Shown: positions 50,254 through 59,675, counted from the first letter of the stretch. The stretch: 64,000 nucleotides of DNA from Streptacidiphilus melanogenes (GCF_000787835.1 NZ_BBPP01000003.1:281890-345889); one strand, 5' to 3'. The notes: a model not told the origin generated them from the letters alone. Made by a program: numbers and translations.

Positions 50254-50267
50254 TAAAAACGATTCAA
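50254..50267. promoter_or_regulatory. LacI-type operator 1 (rhaI side)
   Basis: TAAAAACGATTCAA; on the minus strand TTGAATCGTTTTTA. It matches the TTGAA-NCGN-TTCAA pattern of LacI-family sites around a central CG, with one decayed arm. It starts 14 bases past the -10 box of the rhaI promoter, a repressing position. Two close relatives lie at 50411 and 63526. Confidence 0.75.
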
Positions 50268-50280
50268 CCTGGCTGCGGTG

Positions 50281-50310
50281 ACGATAGGCAGGACGAGTCG
50301 GGCCGGTCAA
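50281..50310 (-). promoter_or_regulatory. rhaI operon promoter
   Basis: Minus strand: -35 TTGACC (50305-50310) and -10 TATCGT (50281-50286) with an 18-base spacer; the transcript would begin near 50274, just before operator 1. Both hexamers fit the housekeeping sigma factor (HrdB type). Confidence 0.7.
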
Positions 50311-50367
50311 GAGCCGAGCGGGAGGCTGTGGACAACTACCCCTGTCCACACTTCGGTGCGCGGTCTA

Positions 50368-50397
50368 TTGACGTTCCGAAGCCTCCCGGTCTAACGT
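50368..50397 (+). promoter_or_regulatory. rhamnose ABC-transporter operon promoter
   Basis: Plus strand: -35 TTGACG (50368-50373) and -10 TAACGT (50392-50397), spacer 18 bases, placing the start site near 50404 and operator 2 immediately downstream. It is back-to-back with the rhaI promoter. Confidence 0.7.
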
Positions 50398-50410
50398 CCC
50401 GGCAATCGGG

Positions 50411-50424
50411 TTGAAACAATTCAT
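50411..50424. promoter_or_regulatory. LacI-type operator 2 (transporter side)
   Basis: TTGAAACAATTCAT, 13 bases after the -10 box and 41 bases before the transporter ATG. It has the same arms as operators 1 and 3; the central CG is CA here. Occupancy by the LacI protein encoded at 55580-56611 would block the operon. Confidence 0.75.
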
Positions 50425-50465
50425 CCGGCCGGTGGCAGTGCCCGGCGAGCCTAGGAGCGACCTCG

Positions 50466-51986
50466 ATGACCCACTCAGAGCCGGACGGTGTGCCGGTGCT
50501 CGCCCTCGAGGGGGTGAGCAGATCCTTCGGCGCGGTCCGCGCCCTCCAGGACGTGTCAGTGCGGCTGTTCCCCGGTGAGGCGCACGCCCTCGCGGGGGAG
50601 AACGGCGCGGGCAAGTCGACGCTGATCAAGACCCTGGCCGGGGTGCACCGGCCCGACAAAGGCCGGGTGCTCCTGGACGGCCGGCCGGTGGTGTTCCACG
50701 GCCCCGCCGACGCGAGGGACGCCGGGGTGGCGGTCATCTACCAGGAGCCCACGCTCTTCCCCGACCTCTCCGTCGCGGAGAACCTCTTCATGGGCCGTCA
50801 GCCGCGCCGCTCGCTCGGCCGGGTGGACCACGCCGCGGTCCGCTCGGCGACGGCGCGCCTGTTCCAGCAGCTCGGCGTGGACCTCGACCCCGACCGGCCC
50901 GCCCGCGGCCTGTCCATCGCCGACCAGCAGCTGGTGGAGATCGCCAAGGCGCTCTCCTTCGACGCCCGTGTGCTGATCATGGACGAGCCGACCGCGGCCC
51001 TCACCGGCAGCGAGGTGGCCCGGCTGTTCCGGGTGGTGCGGACCTTGCTGGAACGCGGCGCCGCGGTGCTGTTCATCTCGCACCGCCTGGAGGAGGTCTT
51101 CGCCCTGTGCCAAAGGGTCACCACCCTGCGGGACGGGCGCCTGGTCTCGAGCGAACCCGTTGCCGGGCTCACCGAGGACGGCCTGGTGCGCCGCATGGTC
51201 GGCCGCGACCTCGACGAGCTCTACCCCAAACAGCCGGCCGAGCTCGGCGAGGTGGCCCTGAGCGTGCGGCGGCTGACCCGCGAGGGCGTCTTCACCGATG
51301 TCTCCTTCGACGTGCGCGCCGGGGAGATCGTGGGGCTGGCCGGCCTGGTCGGCGCCGGTCGCAGCGAGGTCGCCCGCGCGGTCTTCGGCGTCGACCGCTG
51401 GGACGCGGGCGAGGTCCTGGTCGACGGCGTCGCGCTGACCCGTGGGGCGCCCAGCAAGGCCATCGCCGCAGGCATGGCCCTGGTGCCCGAGGACCGTCGG
51501 GCCCAGGGCCTGGTCATGGAGATGTCCATCGCCCGCAACATCGGCCTCACCGGCCTGAGGGCGACCACGACCGCCGGACTGATGAACCGGGGCGCCGAAC
51601 GCGACCGCGCCCTGGACTGGGCGGTCAGGCTGCAGGTCAAGTTCGCCCGGCTCGCCGACACCGTCGGCACGCTGTCCGGCGGCAACCAGCAGAAGGTCGT
51701 GCTGGCCAAGTGGCTCGCCACCGGCCCGCGCGTGCTGATCGTCGACGAGCCCACCCGCGGCATCGACGTGGGCACCAAGGCGGAGGTGCACCGGCTGCTG
51801 TCCCACCTGGCCGGCCAGGGCGTCGCCGTCCTGATGATCTCCTCCGACCTGCCCGAGATCCTCGGCATGGCCGACCGGGTGCTGGTCATGCACGAGGGCC
51901 GGATCACCGCCGAGATCCCCCGCGCCGAGGCCACCGAGGAGACGGTCATGACCGCCGCCACCGGCCGGGAGAGGAGCGCGGCATGA
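50466..51986 (+). CDS. rhaT: sugar ABC transporter ATP-binding protein (rhamnose importer)
   Basis: 506 residues with two ABC domains, typical of the CUT2 family. First Walker A is GENGAGKS (about 44-51), with [14 protein letters not shown] in place of a classical signature and [10 protein letters not shown] as Walker B. The second half has GLVGAGRSE and [15 protein letters not shown]. It powers import through the two permeases that follow. Its stop overlaps the first permease start (ATGA). Rhamnose specificity is inferred from the divergent rha genes, the shared operator and the terminal LacI gene. Confidence 0.9.
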   Translation: MTHSEPDGVPVLALEGVSRSFGAVRALQDVSVRLFPGEAHALAGENGAGKSTLIKTLAGVHRPDKGRVLLDGRPVVFHGPADARDAGVAVIYQEPTLFPDLSVAENLFMGRQPRRSLGRVDHAAVRSATARLFQQLGVDLDPDRPARGLSIADQQLVEIAKALSFDARVLIMDEPTAALTGSEVARLFRVVRTLLERGAAVLFISHRLEEVFALCQRVTTLRDGRLVSSEPVAGLTEDGLVRRMVGRDLDELYPKQPAELGEVALSVRRLTREGVFTDVSFDVRAGEIVGLAGLVGAGRSEVARAVFGVDRWDAGEVLVDGVALTRGAPSKAIAAGMALVPEDRRAQGLVMEMSIARNIGLTGLRATTTAGLMNRGAERDRALDWAVRLQVKFARLADTVGTLSGGNQQKVVLAKWLATGPRVLIVDEPTRGIDVGTKAEVHRLLSHLAGQGVAVLMISSDLPEILGMADRVLVMHEGRITAEIPRAEATEETVMTAATGRERSAA

Positions 51987-53068
51987 CCACCGCCCTCGGT
52001 GGCTCCGCCCAGCAGGACGCGCCCGCCGGTTCCGGCCGGGCCGGTCTGCTCGACCAGGTGCTGAAGATCCGCGAACTCGCCATCGGCGCCGTCCTGGTGC
52101 TGATGCTCGCCGCCACCGAGCTGGACAACGGCTCCTTCCTCTCCGTCCAGGGGATCAAGGACCTGCTGCTCAACGCGAGCATCCTGGTCCTGGTCGCGAC
52201 GGGACAGGCGCTCGTCGTCATCACCCGCAACGTCGACCTGTCCGTCGGCTCCGTCCTCGGCATCACCGCCTTCGCGGCCGGTGACATCCTGCAAGGCGGC
52301 GGGAACCCCGTCCTGGCGGTGCTCGCCGCGGTCGGTCTCGGCATCGCCTTCGGGCTGCTCAACGGCCTGCTGGTGAGCATCGGTCAGGTGCCCGCCCTGG
52401 TCGTCACCCTGGGCACGCTCTACATCGTCCGCGGCGTCGACTCCCTCTGGGTCGGCTCCCGCGAGATCACCGCCAACAACCTCCCTGCGTCCTACTCCGG
52501 GTTCGGCCACGACGGCCTGTGGGCGATTCCCTACCTCGGGTTGCTAGCGGCGGCCGTGCTCGTCGTGGCCGCCCTCTACCTGCGCCACTACCGCAGCGGC
52601 CGGGAGCTGTACGCGCTCGGCTCCAGCCCCGAGGCAGCCCGCCTGGCCGGCGTCCCGATCCGGCGACGCGTGCTCACCGCCTACCTCCTGTGCGGCGCCC
52701 TCGCGGGCCTGGCCGGAGCCCTCTACCTGGCACGGTTCGGCAACGTCGACTCCGGCACCGGCACCGGCTACGAGCTCACCGTGGTCAGCGCGGTGGTCGT
52801 CGGCGGCGTCGCCTTCACCGGCGGCTCCGGCAGCGTCCACGGCGCGGCGCTGGGAGCCCTGCTGCTCACCTCCATCAACAGCGTGCTGCCCGCCATCGGC
52901 GTCAGCTCCGTCTGGGTCCTCGCCATCGACGGCGTCCTGCTGCTCGCGGCGATCACCGTGGACCGGCTGACGGCGCTGCGGGTGGCCCGGCTCCTGCGCA
53001 ACCGCGCAGCAGCGACAAGGAGCCTGCGCGACCACCCCGCACAGACAAGGAGCCTGCGCCATGGCTGA
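51983..53068 (+). CDS. rhaP: ABC transporter permease 1 (CUT2, RhaP-like)
   Basis: 361 residues. About ten hydrophobic segments with the CUT2 permease signature around [15 protein letters not shown] and [19 protein letters not shown]. It forms half of the membrane channel with the next gene product. The 3' end holds a duplicated GACAAGGAGCCTGCGC (53014-53029 and 53044-53059). The second copy is the ribosome-binding site of the next gene and the first adds a repeat (TRSLRDH..TRSLRHG) to this protein's tail. It overlaps the next gene by 8 bp. Confidence 0.9.
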   Translation: MTTALGGSAQQDAPAGSGRAGLLDQVLKIRELAIGAVLVLMLAATELDNGSFLSVQGIKDLLLNASILVLVATGQALVVITRNVDLSVGSVLGITAFAAGDILQGGGNPVLAVLAAVGLGIAFGLLNGLLVSIGQVPALVVTLGTLYIVRGVDSLWVGSREITANNLPASYSGFGHDGLWAIPYLGLLAAAVLVVAALYLRHYRSGRELYALGSSPEAARLAGVPIRRRVLTAYLLCGALAGLAGALYLARFGNVDSGTGTGYELTVVSAVVVGGVAFTGGSGSVHGAALGALLLTSINSVLPAIGVSSVWVLAIDGVLLLAAITVDRLTALRVARLLRNRAAATRSLRDHPAQTRSLRHG

Positions 53069-54140
53069 CCTGACGGGCGCCGACCTGACCGCAGCGAAGG
53101 CGCAGGACGACGTCGCGGCCCCGCCCTCCGCCACGCGGCGCGGCGGCGCGGCCGGCCTCGTGCGCTGGGACACCGTCGTCGGCGCGCTGCTCGCCATCCT
53201 GCTGCTGTGCTCCTTCGGCTTTGTCGGCGACTTCGGCCACACGCTCAACCTGTCGTTCCTCATCGGCAACACCCTGCCCATGGCCCTGATTGCGCTCCCG
53301 ATGACGATGCTGGTGGCCGCGGGGGAGATCGACCTGTCCGTCGGCTCCGTGGCCGGCCTGTCCGGCGCCGTGATGGGCTCCCTGTGGAACGCCGGGATGG
53401 CCATTGAGACGATCATCCCCCTGTGCCTGCTGCTCGGCCTGGTCTGCGGGCTGGTCAACGGCCTACTGGTGACGCGCCTCGGACTGCCGTCCCTGGCGGT
53501 CACCATCGGCACCATGGCCGCCTACCGCGGCATCGCGCAGATCGTGCTCGGCTCGAACTCCGTCACCGACTTCCTGCAGCCGTACCTCGACTTCGGGTCC
53601 GGCCGGATCCCGGGGACGTTCCTGCCCTACGCGGCCATACCCTGGGCCGTGCTGGCCGTCATCGCGGTGCTGGTCCTGCACGCCACCGGCGTCGGGCGTT
53701 CGCTGTTCGCCGTCGGCGCCTCCGCGGAGGCCGCCTGGTTCGCCGGTATCCGCGTCAAGCGCCTGCGGCTGTCCATGTTCGCCGCGACCGGTGTGGTCTC
53801 CGCCCTCACCGGCGTGTTCTGGGTGCTGCACTACGCCAGCGCCCGATACGACAACGCCACCGGGCTCGAACTGTCCGTCATCGCGGCCGTCCTTCTTGGC
53901 GGCGTCGACTTCGACGGCGGCAAGGGCACCCTCGGCGGTGCGATCGCCGGGGTGTTCCTGCTCGGCACCCTGCAGAACACGATGAGCCTGGTCGACGTCT
54001 CGGCGCAGTCCCAGACCGTGGTCACCGGAGTCCTGCTGGTGGTCTCCGTCCTCGGCCCCCGGGCGGGCCGCCAGCTCGCCCGGACGGTGGCCAGGCGTCG
54101 CAGCGCCGGCTCCGGGAACGCACCCGTGACCTCCGGCTGA
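53061..54140 (+). CDS. rhaQ: ABC transporter permease 2 (CUT2, RhaQ-like)
   Basis: 359 residues from ATG at 53061 with AAGGAG upstream. Ten-helix CUT2 permease with EIDLSVGSVAGLSGAV and LGGVDFDGGKGTLGGAIAG, homologous to the preceding permease; two different permeases are typical of rhamnose/autoinducer-2 type importers. A ~35-residue hydrophilic start precedes the first helix. It is followed by a 147-bp gap rather than an overlap before the binding-protein gene, so the latter may have extra expression control. Confidence 0.9.
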   Translation: MADLTGADLTAAKAQDDVAAPPSATRRGGAAGLVRWDTVVGALLAILLLCSFGFVGDFGHTLNLSFLIGNTLPMALIALPMTMLVAAGEIDLSVGSVAGLSGAVMGSLWNAGMAIETIIPLCLLLGLVCGLVNGLLVTRLGLPSLAVTIGTMAAYRGIAQIVLGSNSVTDFLQPYLDFGSGRIPGTFLPYAAIPWAVLAVIAVLVLHATGVGRSLFAVGASAEAAWFAGIRVKRLRLSMFAATGVVSALTGVFWVLHYASARYDNATGLELSVIAAVLLGGVDFDGGKGTLGGAIAGVFLLGTLQNTMSLVDVSAQSQTVVTGVLLVVSVLGPRAGRQLARTVARRRSAGSGNAPVTSG

Positions 54141-54287
54141 CCAACCGTCGGCCCGCGCCCCCACCTCGTCACCGGCGTCACCTCGCGTCCTCGCCCTCTT
54201 CGCGTCGCCTCCTCGCGTCCTCGTGTCCTCGTGTCCTCGCCTCCTCGCTCCTCGTCACCTTCGTCACCCTCGAGACAAGGAACCCTC
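54141..54287. repeat. C-rich CCTCG/CCTCGTGT imperfect repeat tract
   Basis: Between the permease and the binding-protein gene the plus strand is dominated by TCCTCG-type units (for example CGCGTCCTCGTGTCCTCG then TGTCCTCGCC) over roughly 54180-54262. It ends before CGAGACAAGGAACCCTC, the ribosome-binding region of the next gene. The tract is purine-free for long runs on one strand and looks like slippage-expanded DNA. Such a leader may tune the higher expression usually needed for binding proteins. Confidence 0.6.
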
Positions 54288-55397
54288 ATGTCCCGCCTGC
54301 CCTTCGCGCACCGGCCCGCCAGACACCCCCTCGGCCGCGTCGCCACGGCGCTCGCACTGACCGCCGCCGTCGCCGTGACCGCGTCCGCCTGCGGCGGCAC
54401 CACCAAGAGCTCGACCGACGCGGCCGGGGGCCAGACCGCCGCGACCGGCGCCGCGAACCCGAACGCCGCCACCAAGACCGGGCTCAAGGTCGCCTTCCTG
54501 CCCAAGCAGGTCAACAACCCCTACTTCACCATCGCCGACAACGGCGGCAAGAAAGCCCTGGACGCGCTCGGCGAGACCTACAAGGAGGTCGGCACCAGCA
54601 GCGGCACCGACACCGCAGGCCAGGTCTCCTACGTCAACACCCTGACCCAGCAGCAGATGAACGCCATCGCCGTCTCCGCCCAGGACCCGGGCGCCCTGTG
54701 CACCGCGCTCAAGCAGGCCATGAGCAGCGGCGTCAAAGTCGTCACCTACGACTCCGACACCGACCCCGGCTGCCGGCAGCTGTTCGTCTCCCAGGCCAGT
54801 TCGGAGGCCCTGGGCCGCAGCGAGGTCCAGCTCATCGCCAAGGAGATCGGCTACACCGGCGACATCGCGATCCTGTCCGCCGCCCAGACAGCCACCAACC
54901 AGAACACCTGGATCGGCTACATGAAGGACGAGCTGAAGAAGCCCGCCTACAAGAACATGAAGCTGGTCACCGTCGCCTACGGCAACGACGACGCGCAGAC
55001 CTCGTTCCAGCAGACCCAGGGGCTGCTCCAGCAGTACCCGGGCCTGAAGGGGATCATCTCCCCGACCACCGTCGGCATCAAGGCCGCCGCCCAGTACCTG
55101 TCCGGCTCCCAGTACAAGGGCAAGGTCCAGCTCACCGGCCTCGGCACCCCGAACGACATGCGCGCCTACGTCAAGGACGGCACCGTCAGCGCCTTCGAGC
55201 TGTGGGACCCGGCCAAGCTCGGCGAACTCGCCGCCTACGCCGCCACAGCGCTCGCCTCCGGCCAGATCACCGGAGCCCAGGGCCAGAGCTTCAAGGCCGG
55301 CGACCTCGGCAGCTTCACCATCGGCGCGAACGGCGTCGTCCTGCTCGGCGACCCCACCGTCTTCAACGCCTCCAACATCGACCAGTTCGACTTCTGA
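54288..55397 (+). CDS. rhaS: rhamnose ABC transporter substrate-binding lipoprotein
   Basis: 369 residues from ATG at 54288 after ACAAGGA. A signal peptide with lipobox TASAC (Cys35) anchors it outside the membrane. The mature protein is a periplasmic-binding-protein type I fold (LKVAFLPKQVNNPYFTIADN, AIAVSAQDPGALCTAL, KGIISPTTVGIKAAAQYL) matching RhaS-type sugar-binding proteins. It delivers rhamnose to the permease pair. Located after the permeases and before the LacI gene in the same direction. Confidence 0.92.
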   Translation: MSRLPFAHRPARHPLGRVATALALTAAVAVTASACGGTTKSSTDAAGGQTAATGAANPNAATKTGLKVAFLPKQVNNPYFTIADNGGKKALDALGETYKEVGTSSGTDTAGQVSYVNTLTQQQMNAIAVSAQDPGALCTALKQAMSSGVKVVTYDSDTDPGCRQLFVSQASSEALGRSEVQLIAKEIGYTGDIAILSAAQTATNQNTWIGYMKDELKKPAYKNMKLVTVAYGNDDAQTSFQQTQGLLQQYPGLKGIISPTTVGIKAAAQYLSGSQYKGKVQLTGLGTPNDMRAYVKDGTVSAFELWDPAKLGELAAYAATALASGQITGAQGQSFKAGDLGSFTIGANGVVLLGDPTVFNASNIDQFDF

Positions 55398-55579
55398 CCG
55401 CCCCGAGCACCGGTCCCCGGGTGCCCTCCCCGGCCGCCCGGGAACCGGCCCACCCGATCCGACGCGGGTGCGGGCCTGGCCGCGACCGAGGTGAACCTGC
55501 GCCGGCAGACGGGCATGGGAGACTTCTTCGAGCACCCCACCCGATCCGACCGGCCCGAACGAAAGGAACGCAGCCGAAC

Positions 55580-56611
55580 GTGGCACGCACGGTAGGCATC
55601 AAGGACGTCGCCCGCACGGCGGGAGTCTCGGTCGGAACGGTCTCCAACGTCATCAACCGCCCCGATCTGGTCTCCGCCGACACCAGGTTGCGCGTCGAGG
55701 CCGCCATCACCAACCTCGGCTACGTCCGCAGCGAGTCCGCCCGGCAATTGCGCGCCGGTCGCAGCCGGGTGCTGGCACTGCTCGTCCTCGACATGGGCAA
55801 CCCGTTCTTCGTCGACATCGCCCGTGGCGCGGAGAAGGTCGCCCGTGAGAACGGCCTGATGGTCATGGTCTGCAACAGCGGCCAGGACCAGGCGGAGGAG
55901 GACGAGTACCTGGCCCACTTCACCCAGCAGCAGGTCCTCGGCGTGCTGCTGTCCCCGGTGGACAGCGCGCGCACCGACACCGCGACCCTGCAGCGCGCAG
56001 GCATCCCCGTCGTCCTCGTCGACCGCGGGGCCGAGATCGAGGAGTCCTGCTCGGTCTCCGTCGACGACGTCCTCGGCGGCGCCCTGGCCGTGCGGCACCT
56101 GATCGAGTCCGGCAACGAACGCATCGTCTTCGTCGGCGGGCCGCCGTCGTTGCAGCAGGTCCGCAACCGGCTCACCGGCGCGCGCCAGGCCGTCGCCGAC
56201 GCGGGCCTGCCGCCCGAGGCGCTGACGGTCGTCGAGACCCAGCGCCTCGACATCGCCGCGGGCCGCGACGCGGGCCAGCGCCTGCTCGGCGTCGCGGCAC
56301 GCCCCACCGGCGTGTTCTGCGCCAACGACCTGCTGGCGCTGGGCGTCCTGCAGTCCCTGTTCGCGATGGGCGTGCGGGTGCCCGACGACATTGCGCTCGT
56401 CGGCTACGACGACATCGAATTCGCCGGCGCGGCCGCGGTGCCGATCACCTCCGTGCGGCAGCCGGCCTACCGGATCGGTCGAACCTCGGCGGAGCTGCTG
56501 ATCGCCGAGTCCCTCGCCGACCCGGCCGAGCACGAGCACCAACGCATCGTCTACCAGCCCGAACTGGTGGTCCGTGCCTCCTCGATGCGGCGTCACGCCT
56601 CCGCGCGGTGA
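55580..56611 (+). CDS. LacI-family repressor of the rhamnose regulon
   Basis: 343 residues from GTG at 55580 with AAAGGA upstream. The N-terminal LacI HTH and hinge read VGIKDVARTAGVSVGTVSNVI then SADTRLRVEAAI; a type I periplasmic-binding-like effector domain follows (VLALLVLDMGNPFFVDIARG). It lies 182 bp after the binding-protein gene and is the only LacI gene in the window, so it is the best candidate to bind the three TTGAA-NCGN-TTCAA operators, with rhamnose or a derivative as inducer (inference). It overlaps the convergent TetR gene by 19 bp. Confidence 0.9.
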   Translation: MARTVGIKDVARTAGVSVGTVSNVINRPDLVSADTRLRVEAAITNLGYVRSESARQLRAGRSRVLALLVLDMGNPFFVDIARGAEKVARENGLMVMVCNSGQDQAEEDEYLAHFTQQQVLGVLLSPVDSARTDTATLQRAGIPVVLVDRGAEIEESCSVSVDDVLGGALAVRHLIESGNERIVFVGGPPSLQQVRNRLTGARQAVADAGLPPEALTVVETQRLDIAAGRDAGQRLLGVAARPTGVFCANDLLALGVLQSLFAMGVRVPDDIALVGYDDIEFAGAAAVPITSVRQPAYRIGRTSAELLIAESLADPAEHEHQRIVYQPELVVRASSMRRHASAR

Positions 56612-57195
56612 GTGTCCGTCGGCTGCTGGCCGGCGGAGGGTGCTTCGGTGGCGGGCGTTCCGACGGCGGGTGCGCCGGTGGCCAGGCGGCGTAGCTGGAG
56701 GCCGATGACCATGGCGACCAGCGGCGCGGCCAGCCGTTCGGCGTCCTTGACGCCGAGGGCGCCCAGCAGGGAGGCGGCCAACTGGTCGTAGGCGCCGAAG
56801 CACTCGTCCGCGGCGGCACGCAGCTCCGGGTCGCGGCCGGCCTGGAGGTAGAGCTCGTAGGGCGCGATGTCGGTGTTGCCGGCCGTGCTTGTGCTCGTGG
56901 TCGCGGCGACGTGGTCGAGGACCCCGGCCAGGTCGGTGAGGTCGGTCAGGTCGACCGGCGCGTCGCAGGGGGAGACGGCCAGCTCGGCGAAGCGTCGGGT
57001 TTCCTCCGCGACGAACAGCCGCAGGCTCTCGCGCAGCAGGTCGCGTTGGGTGGCGAAGTGGTAGGTGACCGAACCCAGGGAGACGCCGGCCTCTTCCGCG
57101 ATCCGCCGGTTGGTGATCTGGGCGATGCCCTCGTCGGCGATGATCTGCAAGGTGGCGCGGACGATGCGCTCACGGACGGAAGGAGGCTTTGGCAC
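56593..57195 (-). CDS. TetR-family regulator
   Basis: 200 residues. HTH in the first ~50 residues: RERIVRATLQIIADEGIAQI then RRIAEEAGVSLGSVTYHF. The C-terminal ligand domain is Ala/Leu-rich and ends in a disordered Thr/Ala/Pro tail (GAPAVGTPATEAPSAG). It follows the amidase gene by 7 bp on the same strand, so it is probably expressed from, and binds to, the 34-bp palindrome at 58683-58716. The product of the amidase or SDR reaction may be its ligand. Confidence 0.88.
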   Translation of the reverse strand: MPKPPSVRERIVRATLQIIADEGIAQITNRRIAEEAGVSLGSVTYHFATQRDLLRESLRLFVAEETRRFAELAVSPCDAPVDLTDLTDLAGVLDHVAATTSTSTAGNTDIAPYELYLQAGRDPELRAAADECFGAYDQLAASLLGALGVKDAERLAAPLVAMVIGLQLRRLATGAPAVGTPATEAPSAGQQPTDTHRAEA

Positions 57196-57202
57196 CCTGC
57201 CA

Positions 57203-58666
57203 TCATTCCATGCGCTCCCCGCGCGGATCGTCGCAGGTCGTCGCGGCCTGTGCGGTCAGTGTGGTCGGAGCGGGGCGGCGGTCGTGCCAGCGCAGCTCGG
57301 TCTCCAGCTGCGCGGCCAGCGAGACCAGCAGCGGCTCACTGCAGGCGGGGCCGAGCAGTTGGCAGCCGATGGGCAGTCCGGCGGCGGTGAAGCCGGCCGG
57401 GATGCTGACGGCGGGCCAGCCCAGCACGTTCCACGGCCAGGCGTAGGGGCAGCCGGTCAGCATGGCCCGGTCCAGCGCGGCCGATCCCATCGCGTCGGTC
57501 GCGCCGACGAGCGGCGGTGGGGTGGCGGTGGTCGGGGTCAGCACAACGTCGAACGCGTCGAAGACGCGCCCCACGCGCCGCTGCAACCACGGCTCGGCCG
57601 CCCGGGCGGCGCGCAGCACGGGGCCGCCGAGCAGGGCGCCGGTGCGGATGTTGGCGCGGGTGCGCGGATCCAGCAGCCGGGCGTCCGGCACCCGCCGCGA
57701 CCAGGCACGGATGCCCGCCATGGCGCGCGGAAGCTGGGTGAAGCCGATCGGACCGTAGGCGAGTCGGACGGTGTCGAGGCGGTGCCCGAGCGCGGCGAGG
57801 GTGTCGGCCAGGGCGACGGTGGCCCGCTCGACCTGCGGGTCGAGGGCGCGCGGGTAGATCGCGAACGCGGTGTCCAGCGCCAGGCCGATGCGCAGCCGGC
57901 CCGGCTCGCGGCCCACCGCCGTGCCGAGCGGCTCGAACAGCGGCCGGTGGCGGTCGACGCTGTGGCTGCCCGCTGCCGCGTCGAGCAGCAGGGCGGCGTC
58001 GGCGACCGTCCGGGCCAGCGGCCCGGAGACGGTCAGGCCGTGGAAGGACTCCGGCTCCGGGTGGGCCGAGATGCGGCCGCGCTGCGGCTTGATGCCGACC
58101 AGGTTGGTCCACGAAGCCGGGATGCGGACGGACCCGGCGCCGTCCGAGCCGAGTGCCGCCGGAACCAGCCCGGCGGCGACGGCGGCTGCCGCGCCGCCGG
58201 AGGAGCCACCGGGAGTGTGGCCCAGGTTCCACGGGTTGCGGGTGGCTCCGAAGGCTCGGCCCTCGGTGAAGCCCCACTGGCCGATCTCCGGCGTGTTGGT
58301 CTTGCCGACGATCACCGCCCCGGCGGCGCGCAGCCGACGGACGGATTCGCTGTCGGTCCGCGCGGCGGGGAAGTCGCCGGCACAGCCGAAGGCGGTGGGC
58401 TCGCCTGCGACGTCGGTGTCGTCCTTGACGGCGATCGGCACGCCCAGCAGCGGCAGCCGCTCGCCTGCGGCCAGTCGGCGGTCCGCCTCGTCCGCCTCGG
58501 CGAGTGCGGCCTCGGCGCGGACCCTCCGGAACGCGTTCAGCGTGCCCTGCGTCGCGGCGATGCGGGCCAGGGCCGCCTCGACCAGGGCGCGTGAGGTGCA
58601 CTCGCCCCCGGCCAGCGCGGACGCGGACTCGACGAGTCCCCTCTCGGACGGTGCGCCGGACGTCAT
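57203..58666 (-). CDS. amidase (amidase-signature family)
   Basis: 487 residues from ATG at 58664-58666, after GAGGAG. The Ser-cisSer-Lys triad is visible: Lys81 (AVKDDTD), Ser155/156 (PGGSSGGAA) and Ser179 (GSDGAGSVRIP). Amidase-signature enzymes hydrolyse amides, nitrilase products or act in GatA; the lack of gatB/gatC nearby argues against GatA. It shares a divergent promoter with an SDR gene under a TetR-type palindrome. Substrate unknown. Confidence 0.88.
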   Translation of the reverse strand: MTSGAPSERGLVESASALAGGECTSRALVEAALARIAATQGTLNAFRRVRAEAALAEADEADRRLAAGERLPLLGVPIAVKDDTDVAGEPTAFGCAGDFPAARTDSESVRRLRAAGAVIVGKTNTPEIGQWGFTEGRAFGATRNPWNLGHTPGGSSGGAAAAVAAGLVPAALGSDGAGSVRIPASWTNLVGIKPQRGRISAHPEPESFHGLTVSGPLARTVADAALLLDAAAGSHSVDRHRPLFEPLGTAVGREPGRLRIGLALDTAFAIYPRALDPQVERATVALADTLAALGHRLDTVRLAYGPIGFTQLPRAMAGIRAWSRRVPDARLLDPRTRANIRTGALLGGPVLRAARAAEPWLQRRVGRVFDAFDVVLTPTTATPPPLVGATDAMGSAALDRAMLTGCPYAWPWNVLGWPAVSIPAGFTAAGLPIGCQLLGPACSEPLLVSLAAQLETELRWHDRRPAPTTLTAQAATTCDDPRGERME

Positions 58667-58682
58667 GGCGTGGTGGCTCCTC

Positions 58683-58716
58683 TCCGCTACTGTTCGTTCG
58701 AACGAACAGTAGCGGA
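58683..58716. promoter_or_regulatory. perfect 34-bp palindrome, probable TetR operator
   Basis: Left half TCCGCTACTGTTCGTTC (58683-58699) is followed by its exact reverse complement (58700-58716). The core GTTCGTTCGAACGAAC resembles TetR/AcrR operators. It sits between the amidase start (58666) and the SDR start (58731), so one site can control both directions. The length and perfection are unusual; a dimer pair is likely to bind. Confidence 0.85.
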
Positions 58717-58730
58717 AAGGCGGTACCCCC

Positions 58731-59534
58731 GTGCAGATCCACGGAGCTCGTGTCCTGCTCACCGGAGCCAGCGGCGGCATAGGCCACACCCTCGCCCACA
58801 CACTGGCCCGCCACGGTGCCAAGCTCGTCCTCACCGGCCGGCGCACGGACGCGCTGCAGGCGCTTGCGGACGCGCTCCCCTCGGCGTCGAGCCACCAGGT
58901 GCTGGCGGCCGACCTCGGCGAGCGCTCCGGCCTGGAGAAGCTGGTCGCGGAGGCCGGGGACGTGCAGATCCTCGTCGCCAACGCCGCCCTGCCCTCCAGC
59001 GGCGACGTCCTGGAGTACACGGCCGAGCAGATCGACCGCTCCCTCGACGTCAACCTGCGTGCACCGGTGCTGCTGGCCCGGCTGCTGGCACCCCGCATGG
59101 TCGAGGCCCGCCAGGGACACCTCGCGATGATCGGCTCGATCTCCGGCCGGGTGGCCTCCCCGGGCTCCTCGCTCTACAACGCCGCCAAGTTCGGCCTGCG
59201 CGGCTTCACCCTCGGCCTGCGCCAGGACCTGCACGGCTCCGGCGTCGGGGTCTCGCTCGTCCAGCCTGGCTTCGTCCGCGACGCGGGGATGTTCGCCGAC
59301 ACCGGCGCCACCCCTCCGCGCGGCACCGGAACGGTCACCCCGCAGCGCGTGGCCGACCAGACCGTCCGCGCGATCGAACGCAACCTGGCCGAGGTCAACG
59401 TCGCCCCGCTCGGCCTGCGCATCGGCAGCGCGGTGGGCGGCCTGTTCCCCACCCTCGCCGACACCGTCCAGCGCCGCGGGGCCGACCCGGCGACACTGCA
59501 TCAGATCGCCGACGCCCAGCGTCACAAGCGCTGA
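58731..59534 (+). CDS. short-chain dehydrogenase/reductase
   Basis: 267 residues from GTG at 58731. TGASGGIG at 11-18, NAA in place of the usual NNAG/NAG (LVANAALP, 81-88), Ser136/138 and Tyr149-Lys153 (YNAAK) give a complete classical SDR set. The C-terminal third is Gly/Pro-rich (TGATPPRGTGTVTP). It is divergent from the amidase and under the 34-bp palindrome, so it probably acts in the same pathway. Substrate unknown; many relatives act on 3-oxoacyl or hydroxy compounds. Confidence 0.87.
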   Translation: MQIHGARVLLTGASGGIGHTLAHTLARHGAKLVLTGRRTDALQALADALPSASSHQVLAADLGERSGLEKLVAEAGDVQILVANAALPSSGDVLEYTAEQIDRSLDVNLRAPVLLARLLAPRMVEARQGHLAMIGSISGRVASPGSSLYNAAKFGLRGFTLGLRQDLHGSGVGVSLVQPGFVRDAGMFADTGATPPRGTGTVTPQRVADQTVRAIERNLAEVNVAPLGLRIGSAVGGLFPTLADTVQRRGADPATLHQIADAQRHKR

Positions 59535-59595
59535 CGCCCGCAGGGCAGGGCGCGACCGGGCATGTCAGCGGCCCGGTCCCGCCTCGCTCCGCACC

Positions 59596-59642
59596 GCTCC
59601 GCCCTGCCGCGCACCGCGGCGCTCCGCCCTGCCGCGCACCGC
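59596..59642. repeat. 22-bp direct repeat downstream of the SDR gene
   Basis: GCTCCGCCCTGCCGCGCACC plus GC occurs at 59596-59617 and 59621-59642, spaced three bases. It fills the convergent gap (59535-59675) between the SDR and rhamnosidase genes, with further shorter CGCACCGC copies nearby. It may be a terminator relic; no hairpin is dominant. Confidence 0.65.
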
Positions 59643-59675
59643 CTCGTACTGCACCGCTCCGGAGCGACGGGCGGC

